A DNA stretch of 64,000 bases from Erwinia amylovora (GTDB lineage Bacteria > Pseudomonadota > Gammaproteobacteria > Enterobacterales > Enterobacteriaceae): assembly GCF_017161565.1 (NCBI RefSeq), contig NZ_CP066796.1, positions 1,488,001 to 1,552,000 of the forward strand. The letters are read 5' to 3'. Below are positions 28,987-38,642 of this stretch, in pieces. Both the position numbers and the translations under genes were made by a program. The notes beneath the pieces are model-generated. The model was not told the DNA's origin. It was given only the letters and a program-made list of their open reading frames with translations, and ran no database searches. The number at the start of each line of letters is the position of its first letter. The stretch's first letter is position 1.

Positions 28987-29780
28987 CCTGTTACCCGCCT
29001 GTCATAATTTTAAATAAGACTGACTATTACTTACTGCAAAATCAACAAATAAATCTGCAGCTTTGGGTATTTATTGTCACCTTGAAATATTTTGAACAAT
29101 TTGATGTCTTTTGAGCAGAAAATCAGAAAGTAGTTCAGCCTTTAATGCTGCTCAGTGTTTACCGGTATGGGGGAGTGCACGGTGCAAGGGGTATTATCAT
29201 TTTCTGATTTTTTGCATACTTAACTCACGAATGTCAGTTTTCAGCGCTGATTTGTCAACGTAATGAATCGGATATCGTTATGAAAATTTATGCTTTTCAG
29301 CAATGTGGCCGCGCTCGTGGCGCGAAAACTTCGCCAGCGATGATTTTTCACGCTTAAATAGCGTGGCAGGCCATGTTTTCGGTGAATACTGTGGATAACT
29401 TCTACAGTTGCGCTGTCTTGCCTGCATTGATATAGGTAAATAACCACCGTAACAAAAGTTCCCTTTGATCACTCGTCAGTTAGCTGCGCCAGCGCTTAAC
29501 TCAACCCTCGTTCGCAATTATTCACGGCGACGAAAGCGATAAGGCTGCTTATATGCCAGCGAATTATCCGATGGGCGCCGGGGTTATCACCGTTTTCACC
29601 CGGGGTAAACGGCGCGTAAACCGCTGCATGGGGCAACCCCATCGGTTGGCAGCCGTGCACCAGCGCATCGGCTGCTGAACAAGCTGCACAGGTGCCGTAA
29701 GAAAGCGGCTTTGGCGGCTGACTGGATATGACCTTCGAGGCACAATGGCTCAGAAAATGAGCTATTGTGCCTGCAGCAGG
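28987..29780. other. 0.8-kb region between yceJ and solA
   Basis: The left half (28987-29280) is AT-rich and should hold the yceJ promoter. Around 29500-29690 the GC content rises and one plus-strand frame (HGDESDKAAYMPANYPMGAG, near 29522-29581) looks faintly coding but has no start or ribosome binding site and stops soon after. It may be a gene remnant. No intact gene is supported. Confidence 0.5.
29738..29772. terminator. Long inverted repeat just downstream of solA
   Basis: A 15-base arm AGGCACAATGGCTCA pairs with TGAGCTATTGTGCCT with one mismatch around GAAAA. It begins nine bases beyond the solA stop on the minus strand. No T run follows, so it may protect the mRNA 3' end or stop transcription with help. 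Confidence 0.5.
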
Positions 29781-30905
29781 TCAGGCATCGGGCCCAAAGC
29801 GCGACAGCGAAAACGGCGTTAAATCAAATTCGCTTTGTTTCCCCTGGGCAAACTGCGCTGCTATCTCCCCCAGCACGCTGGCGAATTTAAAACCGTGGCC
29901 GCTCAACCCGCTGATCACCATGCGGTCAGGTTCATCCGGTAAGGTATCGATAATAAAATCACCATCCGGTGAGTTATCGTAGGTGCAGGACTCGCCCCGC
30001 AGACAAACTCCCACGCCCGGCAGAAACTGGCGCATAAAAGTAAACAGTTCGCTGCCATCGGACGCCACGCGGCCGAAGGGTTTACGTTCGGCGGGCGAAT
30101 CAATCGGCTGGCCGCCCTGATGCTTGCCCATCTTGATGGCGTTGTTATCGGCGGGGAATCCGTAATAGTGGTTGCCGTCCGGCATCTGCACGGCAAATGC
30201 CGGGAATTTATTGTTTTCACTGTAGCGGCCGTCCGCCTGGTGCCAGGCAAACACTTTGCGCATCGGGGCGATGGGTAGCCGCGGGCAAAGCGTTTTCACC
30301 CAGCTACCGGTGCTAAGCAATAGCTTGCGCGCCTGATAAACGCCGTCTGCCGTGGTCACGGTCTGCAGGCCGTTCTGTGTTTCGATGCGGGTTACCGGGC
30401 AGTTAAACAGCTGTGCGCAGCCAGCCTCTTGTGCCAGACGGATCCAGCTTTTTACCGCGATTTCTGCCTTCAGATAGCCGGCGGTGGGTTCAAACACGCC
30501 GGTGTAGCCTTCTGGTACTGCAAACTGCGGCCAGCGCTGCATGATCCCGGCTTCATTAAGGGTTTGCACCTCCAGATGGAATTGCTCCGCAGTGCTTATC
30601 ACATTGTGAATAAATTCTGAGTCGTGCGGCGCAAGGTTGAGCACGCCGCTGCACTGCATGACGCGTTCACCGCTCTCCTGTTCCAGCTGGAGCCAAAGCT
30701 GCCGGGCGCGCAGCAGCATCGGCACATAGCGAGCGCCCTCGCCGTACGCGTAGCGTATGAGTCGGCTTTCACCAAGATGGCTGCCTTCACGGTGCGGCGG
30801 ATGGTGTGCGTCGGTCATCAGCACTTTCAGCCCTGCCTGAGTGGCATACCATCCGGCAGCGGCGCCCACGGAGCCGCTGCCTGCCACAATTAAATCGTAA
30901 ACCAT
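29781..30905 (-). CDS. solA: SolA, N-methyl-L-tryptophan oxidase
   Basis: This 374-residue flavoprotein of the monomeric sarcosine oxidase family oxidises N-methyl-L-tryptophan and sarcosine in E. coli. An N-terminal FAD-binding fold has [17 protein letters not shown], and the covalent FAD-attaching Cys lies in [14 protein letters not shown] near residue 305. The C terminus keeps [16 protein letters not shown]. Gene order with bssS and dinI matches E. coli. Confidence 0.94.
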   Translation of the reverse strand: MVYDLIVAGSGSVGAAAGWYATQAGLKVLMTDAHHPPHREGSHLGESRLIRYAYGEGARYVPMLLRARQLWLQLEQESGERVMQCSGVLNLAPHDSEFIHNVISTAEQFHLEVQTLNEAGIMQRWPQFAVPEGYTGVFEPTAGYLKAEIAVKSWIRLAQEAGCAQLFNCPVTRIETQNGLQTVTTADGVYQARKLLLSTGSWVKTLCPRLPIAPMRKVFAWHQADGRYSENNKFPAFAVQMPDGNHYYGFPADNNAIKMGKHQGGQPIDSPAERKPFGRVASDGSELFTFMRQFLPGVGVCLRGESCTYDNSPDGDFIIDTLPDEPDRMVISGLSGHGFKFASVLGEIAAQFAQGKQSEFDLTPFSLSRFGPDA

Positions 30906-30964
30906 CGATATCAGCCTTAGTTATGCCTGCAATTCAGGCAGAATACCAAATTATTACGGGCATG

Positions 30965-30988
30965 AAAAAGGCACCTTAATCAGGTGCC
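30965..30988 (-). terminator. Intrinsic terminator of bssS
   Basis: On the minus strand GGCACCT (30988-30982) pairs with AGGTGCC (30976-30970), followed by five T (30969-30965), 22 bases after bssS. Confidence 0.9.
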
Positions 30989-31010
30989 CTGGAGAAAGCG
31001 GATCGGTTGA

Positions 31011-31265
31011 TTAATGCTTCTTGTAGTCGCGATCCAGGTAGCCGGTCGCTTCTATTTTGGCAATGCCAGCTTCGAGAATAGAGATAAATTGCCTGGCAAC
31101 ATCGGTAGTCAGCCAGTAAGTCTGGCCCACTTCGGCTTCATCAGCCTGCTGTTGGTCAGAAGACAGCGAATGCAAACGGATCATCATGGCATCATAACTG
31201 TCTACGGTACTGATATCCCACCCGATGAGGGGATGTGTCTGGATGACATCTTTGTTACTGTCCAT
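31011..31265 (-). CDS. bssS: BssS, biofilm and stress regulator
   Basis: This 84-residue cytosolic protein matches E. coli BssS (VIQTHPLIGWDISTVDSYDAMM, LTTDVARQFISILEAGIAKIE). In E. coli it affects biofilm formation through signal and catabolite pathways; its biochemical role is unknown. I start it at MDSNKDVIQ (31263-31265); eleven further codons to 31298 are not conserved. Confidence 0.93.
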   Translation of the reverse strand: MDSNKDVIQTHPLIGWDISTVDSYDAMMIRLHSLSSDQQQADEAEVGQTYWLTTDVARQFISILEAGIAKIEATGYLDRDYKKH

Positions 31266-31787
31266 TATAACCCCCTTATTACTCGTGAATGATGACAACG
31301 AAGTGATTATTATCGAGGTTCAATGCGGCTTTTTTTTCCTGGAGCCAACTGATTATAACAGCAGTTCTATTAGCGCGCAGGGTTTAACGTCTGGCGCGGC
31401 ATTGATCGGCTGCATTTGGCGCAAATAAAACATCAGCAGGGAAGCGATCATCCCCTAATGACAAATAACGTCATTACAACAGGTATTACTATCAGATTAA
31501 ACTGATAAACCAGCGATGCGGTTTCACCCGTTACCGTTGGGAATCAGTGGGTAAGGGCGATCCAGTCAGGCAAACCGGGCTGCTTGTCCTGATTGAACCG
31601 CAATTATTTCAGTGTCACTGCCGTTGCTGAATCATTGACAGGATTCGTCAAGTCTGCCGGATAACCTTCAGAACCCGTCAACAATTTATTTCTGCCGGGT
31701 CAACGGTAGGGTTTTAGTAACAAAATGACATAAAAAAGCCGGAAGGCGTTCCCGGCAAAAATGACACAATTTTTAACAGGTTAACCT
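31266..31787. other. Intergenic region between bssS and dinI
   Basis: These 520 bases hold the bssS promoter and the dinI terminator. A 67-codon plus-strand frame at 31225-31428 overlaps bssS and has no family. I see nothing else of note. Confidence 0.55.
31732..31756 (-). terminator. Intrinsic terminator of dinI
   Basis: On the minus strand GCCGG (31756-31752) pairs with CCGGC (31742-31738), followed by six T (31737-31732). Confidence 0.85.
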
Positions 31788-32033
31788 TTAATCTGCCGTA
31801 AACCAGTCGTCTGCACTCTCCCAGGTTTCCTGTAAAATATCGGTAATCTGGTCCTTTGCTTCTTTTCCTCCCCCCATTACCGTCAGGTTATTGGCGCTGG
31901 CGTAACGTACCGAAATGGTATTACTGCCATCGGGGAAATGTTTATCAATACGTTTGGTTAGCTCCTGCGTCAGCGCATCGATAGCGCCGGCAGGCAGGGC
32001 AGTGGTTTTTGCTACAGTGACTTCAATACGCAT
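31788..32033 (-). CDS. dinI: DinI, SOS-induced modulator of RecA
   Basis: This 81-residue protein binds RecA filaments and tunes the SOS response. It is close to E. coli DinI (MRIEVTVAKTTALPAGAIDAL, ILQETWESADDWF), including the acidic C-terminal helix that contacts RecA. A perfect LexA box lies 18 bases upstream of the start codon. Confidence 0.96.
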   Translation of the reverse strand: MRIEVTVAKTTALPAGAIDALTQELTKRIDKHFPDGSNTISVRYASANNLTVMGGGKEAKDQITDILQETWESADDWFTAD

Positions 32034-32050
32034 GACAGCCTCCGGTTTAA

Positions 32051-32072
32051 TAACTGTAAATATATACAGTTA
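32051..32072 (-). promoter_or_regulatory. LexA (SOS) box of dinI
   Basis: TAACTGTAAATATATACAGTTA matches the consensus CTGT-N8-ACAG exactly (CTGT 32054-32057, ACAG 32066-32069), is fully symmetric in its outer bases, and sits just upstream of dinI. Confidence 0.95.
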
Positions 32073-32109
32073 TTGCTGCGGTGGCAATCACTATTACCAC
32101 GTCAAACGG

Positions 32110-33162
32110 TTAAGCGCTCACCCGCCAGTTCAGCGTTTCACCGGCAAGGAACGGCACCACGCTATGGCCATCACTACCCACCGCAATGCTTGCCGGCACC
32201 GTCCACGGCTGACGCAGCAGCGTCACCTCACCTTCATTGAGCGGCAGCCCGTAGAAGCGCGGGCCGTTTTCAGAGCAAAAGGCAGAGAAATGCCCCAGTG
32301 CACCAATTTCTTCAAATACCGTGGCGTAGGCGGCCAGCATCGACGGAGCGTTAAATACGCCAGCGCAGCCGCAGCTGGCTTCCTTACGATCCCGGCTATG
32401 CGGCGCGGAGTCGGTACCGAGGAAGAAGCGTGGATGACCGCTGGCAACGGCATCACGCAGCGCCTGCTGGTGAACATTCCGTTTGAGGATCGGCAGGCAA
32501 TAGAGATGCGGGCGAATACCGCCAACCAGCATATGATTACGGTTAAACATCAAATGCTGTGGCGTAATGGTGGCCGCAAGGTATGAATTCCCTTCCAGCA
32601 CGTAAGCCGCCGCTTCCCTGGTGGTAATATGCTCGCAAACGACCTTCAGCTGTGGGAATTGCTTACGCAGCGGGTGCAGCACGGTTTCAATAAAACGTGC
32701 TTCACGGTCAAAAATGTCAATTTGCGCGTCGGTCACTTCACCGTGAATTAACAGCGGCATGCCGATTTTCTGCATCCGGTCCAGTACCGCAGTAATTGAA
32801 GCAATGCGGGTGACGCCGTGGGCAGAGTTAGTGGTGGCGTGCGCCGGATAGAGTTTGGCCGCGGTAAACACGCCTTCTGCAAAGCCGGTTTCAATTTCAT
32901 TCGGGTTCAGACCATCGGTCAGGTAACAGGTCATCAGCGGGGTGAAAGCGTGGGCGGCAGGCACGGCTGTGAGGATCCGTTCGCGGTAGGCGCGGGCGGC
33001 GGCGACACTGCTGACTGGCGGTAGCAGATTGGGCATCACAATGGCGCGGCCGCAAATCTCACTGGTAAACGGGACTACCGCCGCCAGCATTTCTCCGTCA
33101 CGCAGATGGATATGCCAGTCGTCAGGGCGGCGTATAGTCAGTTGCTGGGGGTGATCGGTCAT
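32110..33162 (-). CDS. pyrC: PyrC, dihydroorotase
   Basis: This 350-residue zinc enzyme closes carbamoyl aspartate to dihydroorotate in pyrimidine synthesis. Metal ligands are apparent in [13 protein letters not shown] near residue 15, in [12 protein letters not shown] near 175 and in [12 protein letters not shown] near 250. It matches E. coli PyrC throughout. The start ATG is at 33160-33162. The leader suggests the pyrimidine-sensitive control known in E. coli. Confidence 0.96.
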   Translation of the reverse strand: MTDHPQQLTIRRPDDWHIHLRDGEMLAAVVPFTSEICGRAIVMPNLLPPVSSVAAARAYRERILTAVPAAHAFTPLMTCYLTDGLNPNEIETGFAEGVFTAAKLYPAHATTNSAHGVTRIASITAVLDRMQKIGMPLLIHGEVTDAQIDIFDREARFIETVLHPLRKQFPQLKVVCEHITTREAAAYVLEGNSYLAATITPQHLMFNRNHMLVGGIRPHLYCLPILKRNVHQQALRDAVASGHPRFFLGTDSAPHSRDRKEASCGCAGVFNAPSMLAAYATVFEEIGALGHFSAFCSENGPRFYGLPLNEGEVTLLRQPWTVPASIAVGSDGHSVVPFLAGETLNWRVSA

Positions 33163-33172
33163 ATCATGTGCT

Positions 33173-33215
33173 CCGGCATTAAGGGTAAGCAGGTTTCAGC
33201 CGGGGTCTAAGAATA
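33173..33215 (-). promoter_or_regulatory. pyrC promoter and start-site-switch leader
   Basis: On the minus strand a TATTCT -10 box (33215-33210) precedes TAGACCCCGGC. CCGGC (33203-33199) can pair with GCCGG (33177-33173), which covers the GGAG ribosome binding site. In E. coli the choice of first nucleotide, C or G, decides whether this hairpin forms. The sequence is seen; the mechanism is inferred from that model. Confidence 0.6.
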
Positions 33216-33275
33216 GGGATAAAGCGCCGGCATTGCATCAAATTTATGCGCGGGTCAAGCCGGACCCGGCGATGT

Positions 33276-33857
33276 TCACTCGGTAAACGGAATGACTAAT
33301 TCACCCGGCTTAACTTCCAGTCCTTTGGCAAAGCGTTTTGCCAGCGACTCGGCTTTACTGCGGTCGCTGCTCAGCACCCAGGCGGGCTTCTGGTTAAAGT
33401 AACTTTTCAGCGATTGATTCAGGTAGGGCGTCAGGGTTTTCAGCACGCCCTGCATTTTTACGGGCTGTACCTGAATATCGGTCAGTTCCATATCCTTCAG
33501 ATAGATAGCGCCTTCCTGCTGATTGAATACCGGTTGGGCTTTCATGGTCAGGTTCATTTCAGCCTGCTGCGGGCCGAAAAGTGAGCTGATGCTGACGTCA
33601 GCCTTGCCGGTCAAGGTTACCCGGTCAGGCTCTTCGCGACCAATCTGGCTGTGCAGATTGTGCAGGGTGATATGCGCCTCTGCCAGCCCGGCAACGCCGA
33701 TATTTTTCTCATAGCGATGATGCTTTGCCAGCGCCTGGTTAATTTCCTGTTCACTGATGCTGTATTGGGCAATCTGATTACAACCGCTGACCACTAACGC
33801 TAACAATAAAGCGCTGGTGGAAAAAATTGTTTTCTTCACGGTATTCCTCTGTTTCAT
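33276..33857 (-). CDS. yceB: YceB, DUF1439 lipoprotein
   Basis: This 193-residue lipoprotein has a signal peptide ending LALVVSGC. It matches E. coli YceB (ISEQEINQALAKHHRYEKNIGV, HNLHSQIGREEPD, GLEVKPGELVIPFTE), a DUF1439 protein with a possible lipid-binding fold. Its role is not established. I start it at MKQRNTVKK (33855-33857); the upstream extension is not conserved. Confidence 0.92.
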   Translation of the reverse strand: MKQRNTVKKTIFSTSALLLALVVSGCNQIAQYSISEQEINQALAKHHRYEKNIGVAGLAEAHITLHNLHSQIGREEPDRVTLTGKADVSISSLFGPQQAEMNLTMKAQPVFNQQEGAIYLKDMELTDIQVQPVKMQGVLKTLTPYLNQSLKSYFNQKPAWVLSSDRSKAESLAKRFAKGLEVKPGELVIPFTE

Positions 33858-33980
33858 TTCACCGCTCAATCCTGACGGCACAAGCCCATAGCATGCACCA
33901 CCGCCAGGCATTCGTCACCAGGACAATGCCGGATCGCAGAGAGGGGAAGAGCGGGGCCGCCGGGAGACGGCCCGTGGAGG

Positions 33981-34628
33981 TCAGGAAGCAACAGAGGAAA
34001 GCAGGTTGATTTGCGTCTGTTTTGCCATGTTATCGCGGTAATCGGCCACCCGTGAAGGATAGTCAATCCCGGCAACCAGCGACAGCGAACGCAGCAGTGG
34101 GAACAGGTGAATATCGTCAGGCGAAAGTTCACCGTTAACCGCATTGGGTTGTACGATCAGCTTGTCGAGTTTGCGCAGGTCATCGTTGACGTTTTTGATC
34201 AAACCGGGTGAATGTTCCTTCAGTTCGGCAAAATCACCGTAAACCGCCTGCTTTTTGTCTTTGAAATAGCCACGGGCTTGTGGAGTGGCGAACTCGGCAA
34301 ATGGCGCTTCTGCCACGCGGGGGATCAACAGTTTGTTGACATAACCACCGATGTGGCGCAGCCAGTCGGCAATCGCCGCGTTGCGACCGCCGGTCAGCAG
34401 CGGCTGGTGGTCCAGGGCATCAACGTAATCAACGATATCAAGGCTTTCCGCCATACAGCTGCCGTCGTCTTTCATTAAAATGGGTGCCATTTTCTGACCA
34501 ATCATGCGCTGAGGCGTGGCTTCATCGTCATTCAACATCACCACCAGCTCCACCGGAATATTTTTCAGGCCAAAAATCATACGAGCTTTAACGCAAAATG
34601 GGCAATGTTCATAGATATAGAGTTTCAA
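33981..34628 (-). CDS. grxB: GrxB, glutaredoxin 2
   Basis: This 215-residue GST-like glutaredoxin reduces disulfides with glutathione. The active site is CPFC at residues 9-12, where E. coli Grx2 has CPYC. The rest is close to E. coli (ARMIFGLKNIPVELVV, ADYRDNMAKQTQINLLSS). The thioredoxin fold (1-75) is joined to a helical domain. In E. coli mdtH separates it from rimJ, but here it is absent. Confidence 0.95.
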   Translation of the reverse strand: MKLYIYEHCPFCVKARMIFGLKNIPVELVVMLNDDEATPQRMIGQKMAPILMKDDGSCMAESLDIVDYVDALDHQPLLTGGRNAAIADWLRHIGGYVNKLLIPRVAEAPFAEFATPQARGYFKDKKQAVYGDFAELKEHSPGLIKNVNDDLRKLDKLIVQPNAVNGELSPDDIHLFPLLRSLSLVAGIDYPSRVADYRDNMAKQTQINLLSSVAS

Positions 34629-34909
34629 CGTGCTCTCCTTTTACCCTTACGTTTGCAAGGGGATGTTGCTGATTAATCGTCTTAATATCATTGATAAGTA
34701 TGGAGGCCTACGGGCAAAAGGGCAAACGACGGGGCGAAGCGATGGCGCGTTTTGCCATATCAAGCTGCTTTTCGTGCAATATTACCGCTGCGCATTTCAC
34801 CCTTCAACGGCATGGCGTTTATAGTGATACAGGCGGAATGATGCGCAGATAAACGCCGGTCAGTTCCAGCGCATAACATTGATACCCGTTACCAATTTCA
34901 GGAGAAAAA

Positions 34910-35503
34910 ATGTTTGGCTATCTTACCCATGCGCCAAAAGTGCGGTTGACTACCGATCGCCTGGTGGTGCGTTTGATAAATGAGCGTGATGACTGGCGGA
35001 TGGCTGACTACTACGCCGAAAATCGTGCTTTTCTAAAGCCCTGGGAACCGCTGCGTGACGACAGCCACTGTTATCCGTCGGGATGGCAGGCGCGTCTGGC
35101 GTTGATCGGTGATATGCACAAGCAGGGTAACGCGTGCTATTTCGCCGTGATGGATCCACAGGAAAATGAAGTGCGCGGCGTGGCAAATTTTAGCAATATC
35201 GTGCGCGGCTCGTTTCACGCCTGCTATCTCGGCTATTCGTTGGGTGAGAAATGGCAGGGCCAGGGAATGATGTTTGAAGCGCTGCAAAGCGCCATTCGCT
35301 ATATGCAGCGCCAGCAGCGGATGCACCGTATCATGGCCAACTATATGCCACATAATCAGCGCAGCGGAGCGCTACTGGCTCGCCTCGGTTTTGAAAAGGA
35401 GGGGTATGCCAAAAATTATTTACTGATTGACGGGCGCTGGCAGGATCATGTTCTGACGGCGTTGACCTGTAATGAATGGACGCCGGAGCGGCGCCGGGCG
35501 TAA
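34910..35503 (+). CDS. rimJ: RimJ, ribosomal protein S5 N-acetyltransferase
   Basis: This 197-residue GNAT enzyme acetylates the N-terminal Ala of ribosomal protein S5. The acetyl-CoA loop is in [18 protein letters not shown], followed by [27 protein letters not shown] precedes ATG 34910. A possible yceH scrap begins right after the stop. Confidence 0.95.
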   Translation: MFGYLTHAPKVRLTTDRLVVRLINERDDWRMADYYAENRAFLKPWEPLRDDSHCYPSGWQARLALIGDMHKQGNACYFAVMDPQENEVRGVANFSNIVRGSFHACYLGYSLGEKWQGQGMMFEALQSAIRYMQRQQRMHRIMANYMPHNQRSGALLARLGFEKEGYAKNYLLIDGRWQDHVLTALTCNEWTPERRRA

Positions 35504-35504
35504 C

Positions 35505-35666
35505 ACCACACTGTTAAAGCATGGGGCGCAAACGCCGGTTGAGCAACGCATACGCAGCGCAGCAGATAACGCCGGCGAGCCGCAAGGGTGCGTGACGCAA
35601 CCGGAGCAGCGGGTGGCGGTGCGGTATCGGCAGATTACCCGGCTGCTGAACAACGCGGAGGCGTAA
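35505..35666 (+). pseudogene. Possible remnant of yceH
   Basis: Directly after rimJ, codons at 35505-35564 read TTLLKHGAQTPVEQRIRSAA, close to the TTLLLRGAQTPGELRTRAA segment that I recall from the middle of YceH. In E. coli yceH and mviM lie exactly here, between rimJ and murJ. The rest, to a stop at 35664-35666, does not match. I read it as a short scrap left by deletion; the similarity is from memory and brief. Confidence 0.4.
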
Positions 35667-36203
35667 TGAGCGCATTGCTGGCCGGTATTATTGGAAGCTG
35701 CCTTTTGCAGGGCACGTTTCTCTGCATTCATCCAGCGTCAACGGATGACGATCTCAGGATGATCGTGGTCGATCCATAAACGGATCTGGGTATGGGCTTG
35801 AACCTGTCTGTACGAGCATTGCCTTGTGAGAGTAGATTTCGCCACCGTCACTGCGTTGTGAGCCGGTATGCCATATCGTCACTTTTCCCGATCGGGCGCT
35901 TCCCTACGGCGAGGTCATCCCCTGAGAGTGGGTTACCTCACAAAATGGCTTTCCCGACGAGGCTTCGGCAGTGAAGCTACTCAGTGATGACGGGCGTAAC
36001 GGAAGCACGACTTACCGTTGTCCGTGAGGGGTTAACCCACGCTAACAGAGGCTTGCATACACCCCCCCGGGCAAAAGGTGTATCAATCGACAGTGGTTAT
36101 TTCGTTCCATATCAGTAGACTATCCCCACCTTGAGCTGGCCGGGCGAAACTGGCCAGAGATTGCCGCAAGCCGGAAATCCCGGATATCAGAATCAGGAAA
36201 CAC
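35667..36203. other. Deletion scar or unknown DNA before murJ
   Basis: No gene is supported in these 540 bases. They contain many stop codons in all frames, several GC hairpin-like stretches (near 35860-35960) and a run of seven C at 36062-36068. mviM would be expected here. I could not identify an insertion sequence or RNA family. Confidence 0.5.
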
Positions 36204-37742
36204 ATGAACCTGCTTAAATCACTGGCAGCGGTCAGCTCCATGACCCTGTTTTCGCGCGTGCTGGGCTTTGCCCGCGACGCGATTGTGGCGCGCGTATTTG
36301 GTGCCGGCATGGCGACCGATGCCTTTTTCGTGGCCTTCAAACTGCCCAACCTGCTGCGACGTATCTTTGCTGAAGGCGCTTTCTCCCAGGCATTTGTACC
36401 GATCCTCGCCGAATACAAAAGCAAGCAGGGAGAAGAAGCGACGAAAGTCTTTGTCGCCTATGTTTCCGGGCTGCTGACGCTGATACTGGCGATTGTCACG
36501 GTGCTGGGGATGCTCGCCGCGCCCTGGGTGATCACCCTCACCGCGCCCGGCTTTACCGATACCGCAGACAAGTTTGCGCTGACCTCGGCGCTGCTGCGCG
36601 TGACGTTTCCCTACATCCTGCTGATTTCATTAGCATCACTGGCAGGAGCCATCCTCAACACCTGGAACCGTTTTTCCGTGCCGGCGTTCGCGCCAACGTT
36701 GCTGAATATCAGCATGATCGGCTTCGCGCTGTTTGCCGCACCGCATTTCCATCCACCGGTGATGGCGCTTGCCTGGGCGGTGGTGGCGGGTGGCGTGCTG
36801 CAGCTGGGCTATCAGCTGCCGCATTTGAAGAAGATTGGCCTGCTGGTGCTGCCGCGCCTGAATCTGCGTGATGCCGGCGTGTGGCGCGTAATGCGTCAGA
36901 TGGGGCCAGCCATTCTTGGCGTTTCGGTTAGTCAGATCTCCCTGATCATCAATACGATTTTCGCCTCTTTTCTGGTATCCGGCTCGGTATCCTGGATGTA
37001 TTATGCCGATCGGCTGATGGAGTTTCCTTCCGGGGTGCTGGGGGTGGCGCTCGGCACCATCCTGCTGCCGTCGCTGGCAAAAAGTTTTGCCAGCGGTAAC
37101 CAGATTGAGTATTCGCGTCTGATGGACTGGGGGCTGCGTCTCTGCTTCCTGCTGGCGCTGCCAAGCGCGGTGGCGCTGGGGATCCTGGCTAAGCCGCTCA
37201 CCGTTGCCCTGTTTCAGTACGGCAAGTTCTCCGCCTTTGACGCGGCGATGACCCAACGTGCGCTGGTGGCCTATTCGGTCGGTTTGATGGGGCTGATCGT
37301 AGTGAAGGTGCTGGCACCGGGCTTCTATTCGCGCCAGGACATCATAACTCCGGTGAAAATCGCCATGTTTACGCTGCTGGCCACCCAGGTGATGAACCTG
37401 GCGTTTATTGGCCCGCTGAAACACGCCGGGCTGTCGTTATCCATCGGGCTGGCAGCCTGTCTTAACGCCGCGCTGCTGTACTGGCAGCTGCGCAAGCAGG
37501 ACATCTTCCAGCCGCAGCCGGGCTGGTTGAGCTTCATGCTGCGGCTGCTGGTTGCCGTGCTGGCGATGGCCGCCGCGCTGGTGGGCATGCTTTATCTGAT
37601 GCCGGACTGGGCGAACGGAAATATGCTGTCGCGGCTGCTGCGACTGGCTGCGGTGTGCGCCGTCGGCGGCGGCGTCTATTTTGCCGTGCTGGGCTTATCA
37701 GGCTTCCGCCCGCGCGACTTTGCCCGCCGTGGGCAAATCTGA
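36204..37742 (+). CDS. murJ: MurJ (MviN), lipid II flippase
   Basis: This 512-residue inner-membrane protein of the MOP superfamily, with about fourteen helices, flips lipid II across the membrane for peptidoglycan synthesis and is essential in E. coli. It keeps the conserved [38 protein letters not shown] and [23 protein letters not shown] 36204 follows AGGAAACAC. It converges on flgN. Confidence 0.97.
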   Translation: MNLLKSLAAVSSMTLFSRVLGFARDAIVARVFGAGMATDAFFVAFKLPNLLRRIFAEGAFSQAFVPILAEYKSKQGEEATKVFVAYVSGLLTLILAIVTVLGMLAAPWVITLTAPGFTDTADKFALTSALLRVTFPYILLISLASLAGAILNTWNRFSVPAFAPTLLNISMIGFALFAAPHFHPPVMALAWAVVAGGVLQLGYQLPHLKKIGLLVLPRLNLRDAGVWRVMRQMGPAILGVSVSQISLIINTIFASFLVSGSVSWMYYADRLMEFPSGVLGVALGTILLPSLAKSFASGNQIEYSRLMDWGLRLCFLLALPSAVALGILAKPLTVALFQYGKFSAFDAAMTQRALVAYSVGLMGLIVVKVLAPGFYSRQDIITPVKIAMFTLLATQVMNLAFIGPLKHAGLSLSIGLAACLNAALLYWQLRKQDIFQPQPGWLSFMLRLLVAVLAMAAALVGMLYLMPDWANGNMLSRLLRLAAVCAVGGGVYFAVLGLSGFRPRDFARRGQI

Positions 37743-37745
37743 ACG

Positions 37746-37772
37746 GAAAAACCCCGCTGCCGGCAGCGGGGT
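37746..37772 (-). terminator. Intrinsic terminator of flgMN
   Basis: A perfect palindrome CCCCGCTGCCGGCAGCGGGG (37752-37771) is followed on the minus strand by five T. It lies 28 bases beyond flgN and also converges with murJ. Confidence 0.88.
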
Positions 37773-37799
37773 GAAGTGATACAACAGATCGGCTTAGAA

Positions 37800-38231
37800 T
37801 CAGGCTTTACGGCTAACCGATCTGGAGCTTATCGCCTGGCCATCCGGGCCATAAAATTTTTGCGAGTGATACGGTTTCAGTACCTGCAACGCCTGCTCGT
37901 TATGGTTGATTTGATGATTGAGCAGCATCCCGTTGTGCGTGTTGGTATCGCGCAGCTTCAAGGTGGTGGCCTGAATTGCCGTCCAGCGCTGCATCAATTC
38001 AGGATGGCGGCTGTAAGGCTCGTACAGTCCGGCGTTCTTTTCCGCATCCCGGCGCATCTGGTCGAGGAAGCTTAGCGTTGCCAGCAGCGAACTTTTATCT
38101 TCGGTAATGCGCTGTAATAAGCTGCTATTGATCTGGCCCGCCGCAAGCTGTTCTTGCTCGGTATTCATGACCCCAGCCAGCGAAGAAAGCACTTCCAGCA
38201 CCTTATCGAGCGCATTCTGCAGCTTTTCCAT
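37800..38231 (-). CDS. flgN: FlgN, flagellar export chaperone
   Basis: This 143-residue helical chaperone binds FlgK and FlgL and brings these hook-junction proteins to the flagellar export gate. It aligns with the enterobacterial family (QNALDKVLEVLSSLAGVMNTEQEQL, HNGMLLNHQINHNEQALQVLKP). It lies four bases after flgM in the same operon, read from the sigma-28 promoter before flgM. Confidence 0.94.
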   Translation of the reverse strand: MEKLQNALDKVLEVLSSLAGVMNTEQEQLAAGQINSSLLQRITEDKSSLLATLSFLDQMRRDAEKNAGLYEPYSRHPELMQRWTAIQATTLKLRDTNTHNGMLLNHQINHNEQALQVLKPYHSQKFYGPDGQAISSRSVSRKA

Positions 38232-38235
38232 GATG

Positions 38236-38535
38236 TTAATGACCTTGCAATGTTTCTTTGGCTTGCTGGATCAGGGCATCGGCAATTTTACCGCTGTCCA
38301 TCTTCAGTTCACCATTGCGAATGGCGGTTTTAAGCTCTTCCACGCGAACGGTGTTGACGTCCTGTGAACTGGCTTTCGATAACTGGGACTGTGCACCGCT
38401 TAACAGCACCTGGGTGCCGCTGGCGACAGAGGGTTTGCTCTCGGCCGAACGCGCTTTTAGAGGGGCCGTGTCCTGGGTTTCACGCTGTTGAACGCTGCTG
38501 GCCGGTTTCATGGGCTGAGTTCTGTCGATGCTCAT
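38236..38535 (-). CDS. flgM: FlgM, anti-sigma-28 factor
   Basis: This 99-residue, mostly disordered protein holds the flagellar sigma factor FliA inactive until the hook is complete, and is then exported. It begins MSIDRTQPMKP and has the sigma-binding C-terminal helix with VEELKTAIRNGELKMDSGKIADAL. I start it at 38533-38535 after an AGAGGAAC ribosome binding site, not at the eight-residue extension. Confidence 0.95.
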   Translation of the reverse strand: MSIDRTQPMKPASSVQQRETQDTAPLKARSAESKPSVASGTQVLLSGAQSQLSKASSQDVNTVRVEELKTAIRNGELKMDSGKIADALIQQAKETLQGH

Positions 38536-38610
38536 TTTGGGTTCCTCTGATTCAGGCATTCGCTATGCCTGCTGTTCGTTATTCTGATTATATTATGAGT
38601 GCTAATTCCA

Positions 38611-38637
38611 CTATCGGCAGAACTGGCACGTTCTTTA
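38611..38637 (-). promoter_or_regulatory. Sigma-28 (FliA) promoter of flgMN
   Basis: On the minus strand TAAAGAAC (38637-38630), an 11-base spacer and GCCGATAG (38618-38611) match the FliA consensus TAAAGTTT-N11-GCCGATAA closely. Confidence 0.9.
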
Positions 38638-38642
38638 GCGTT

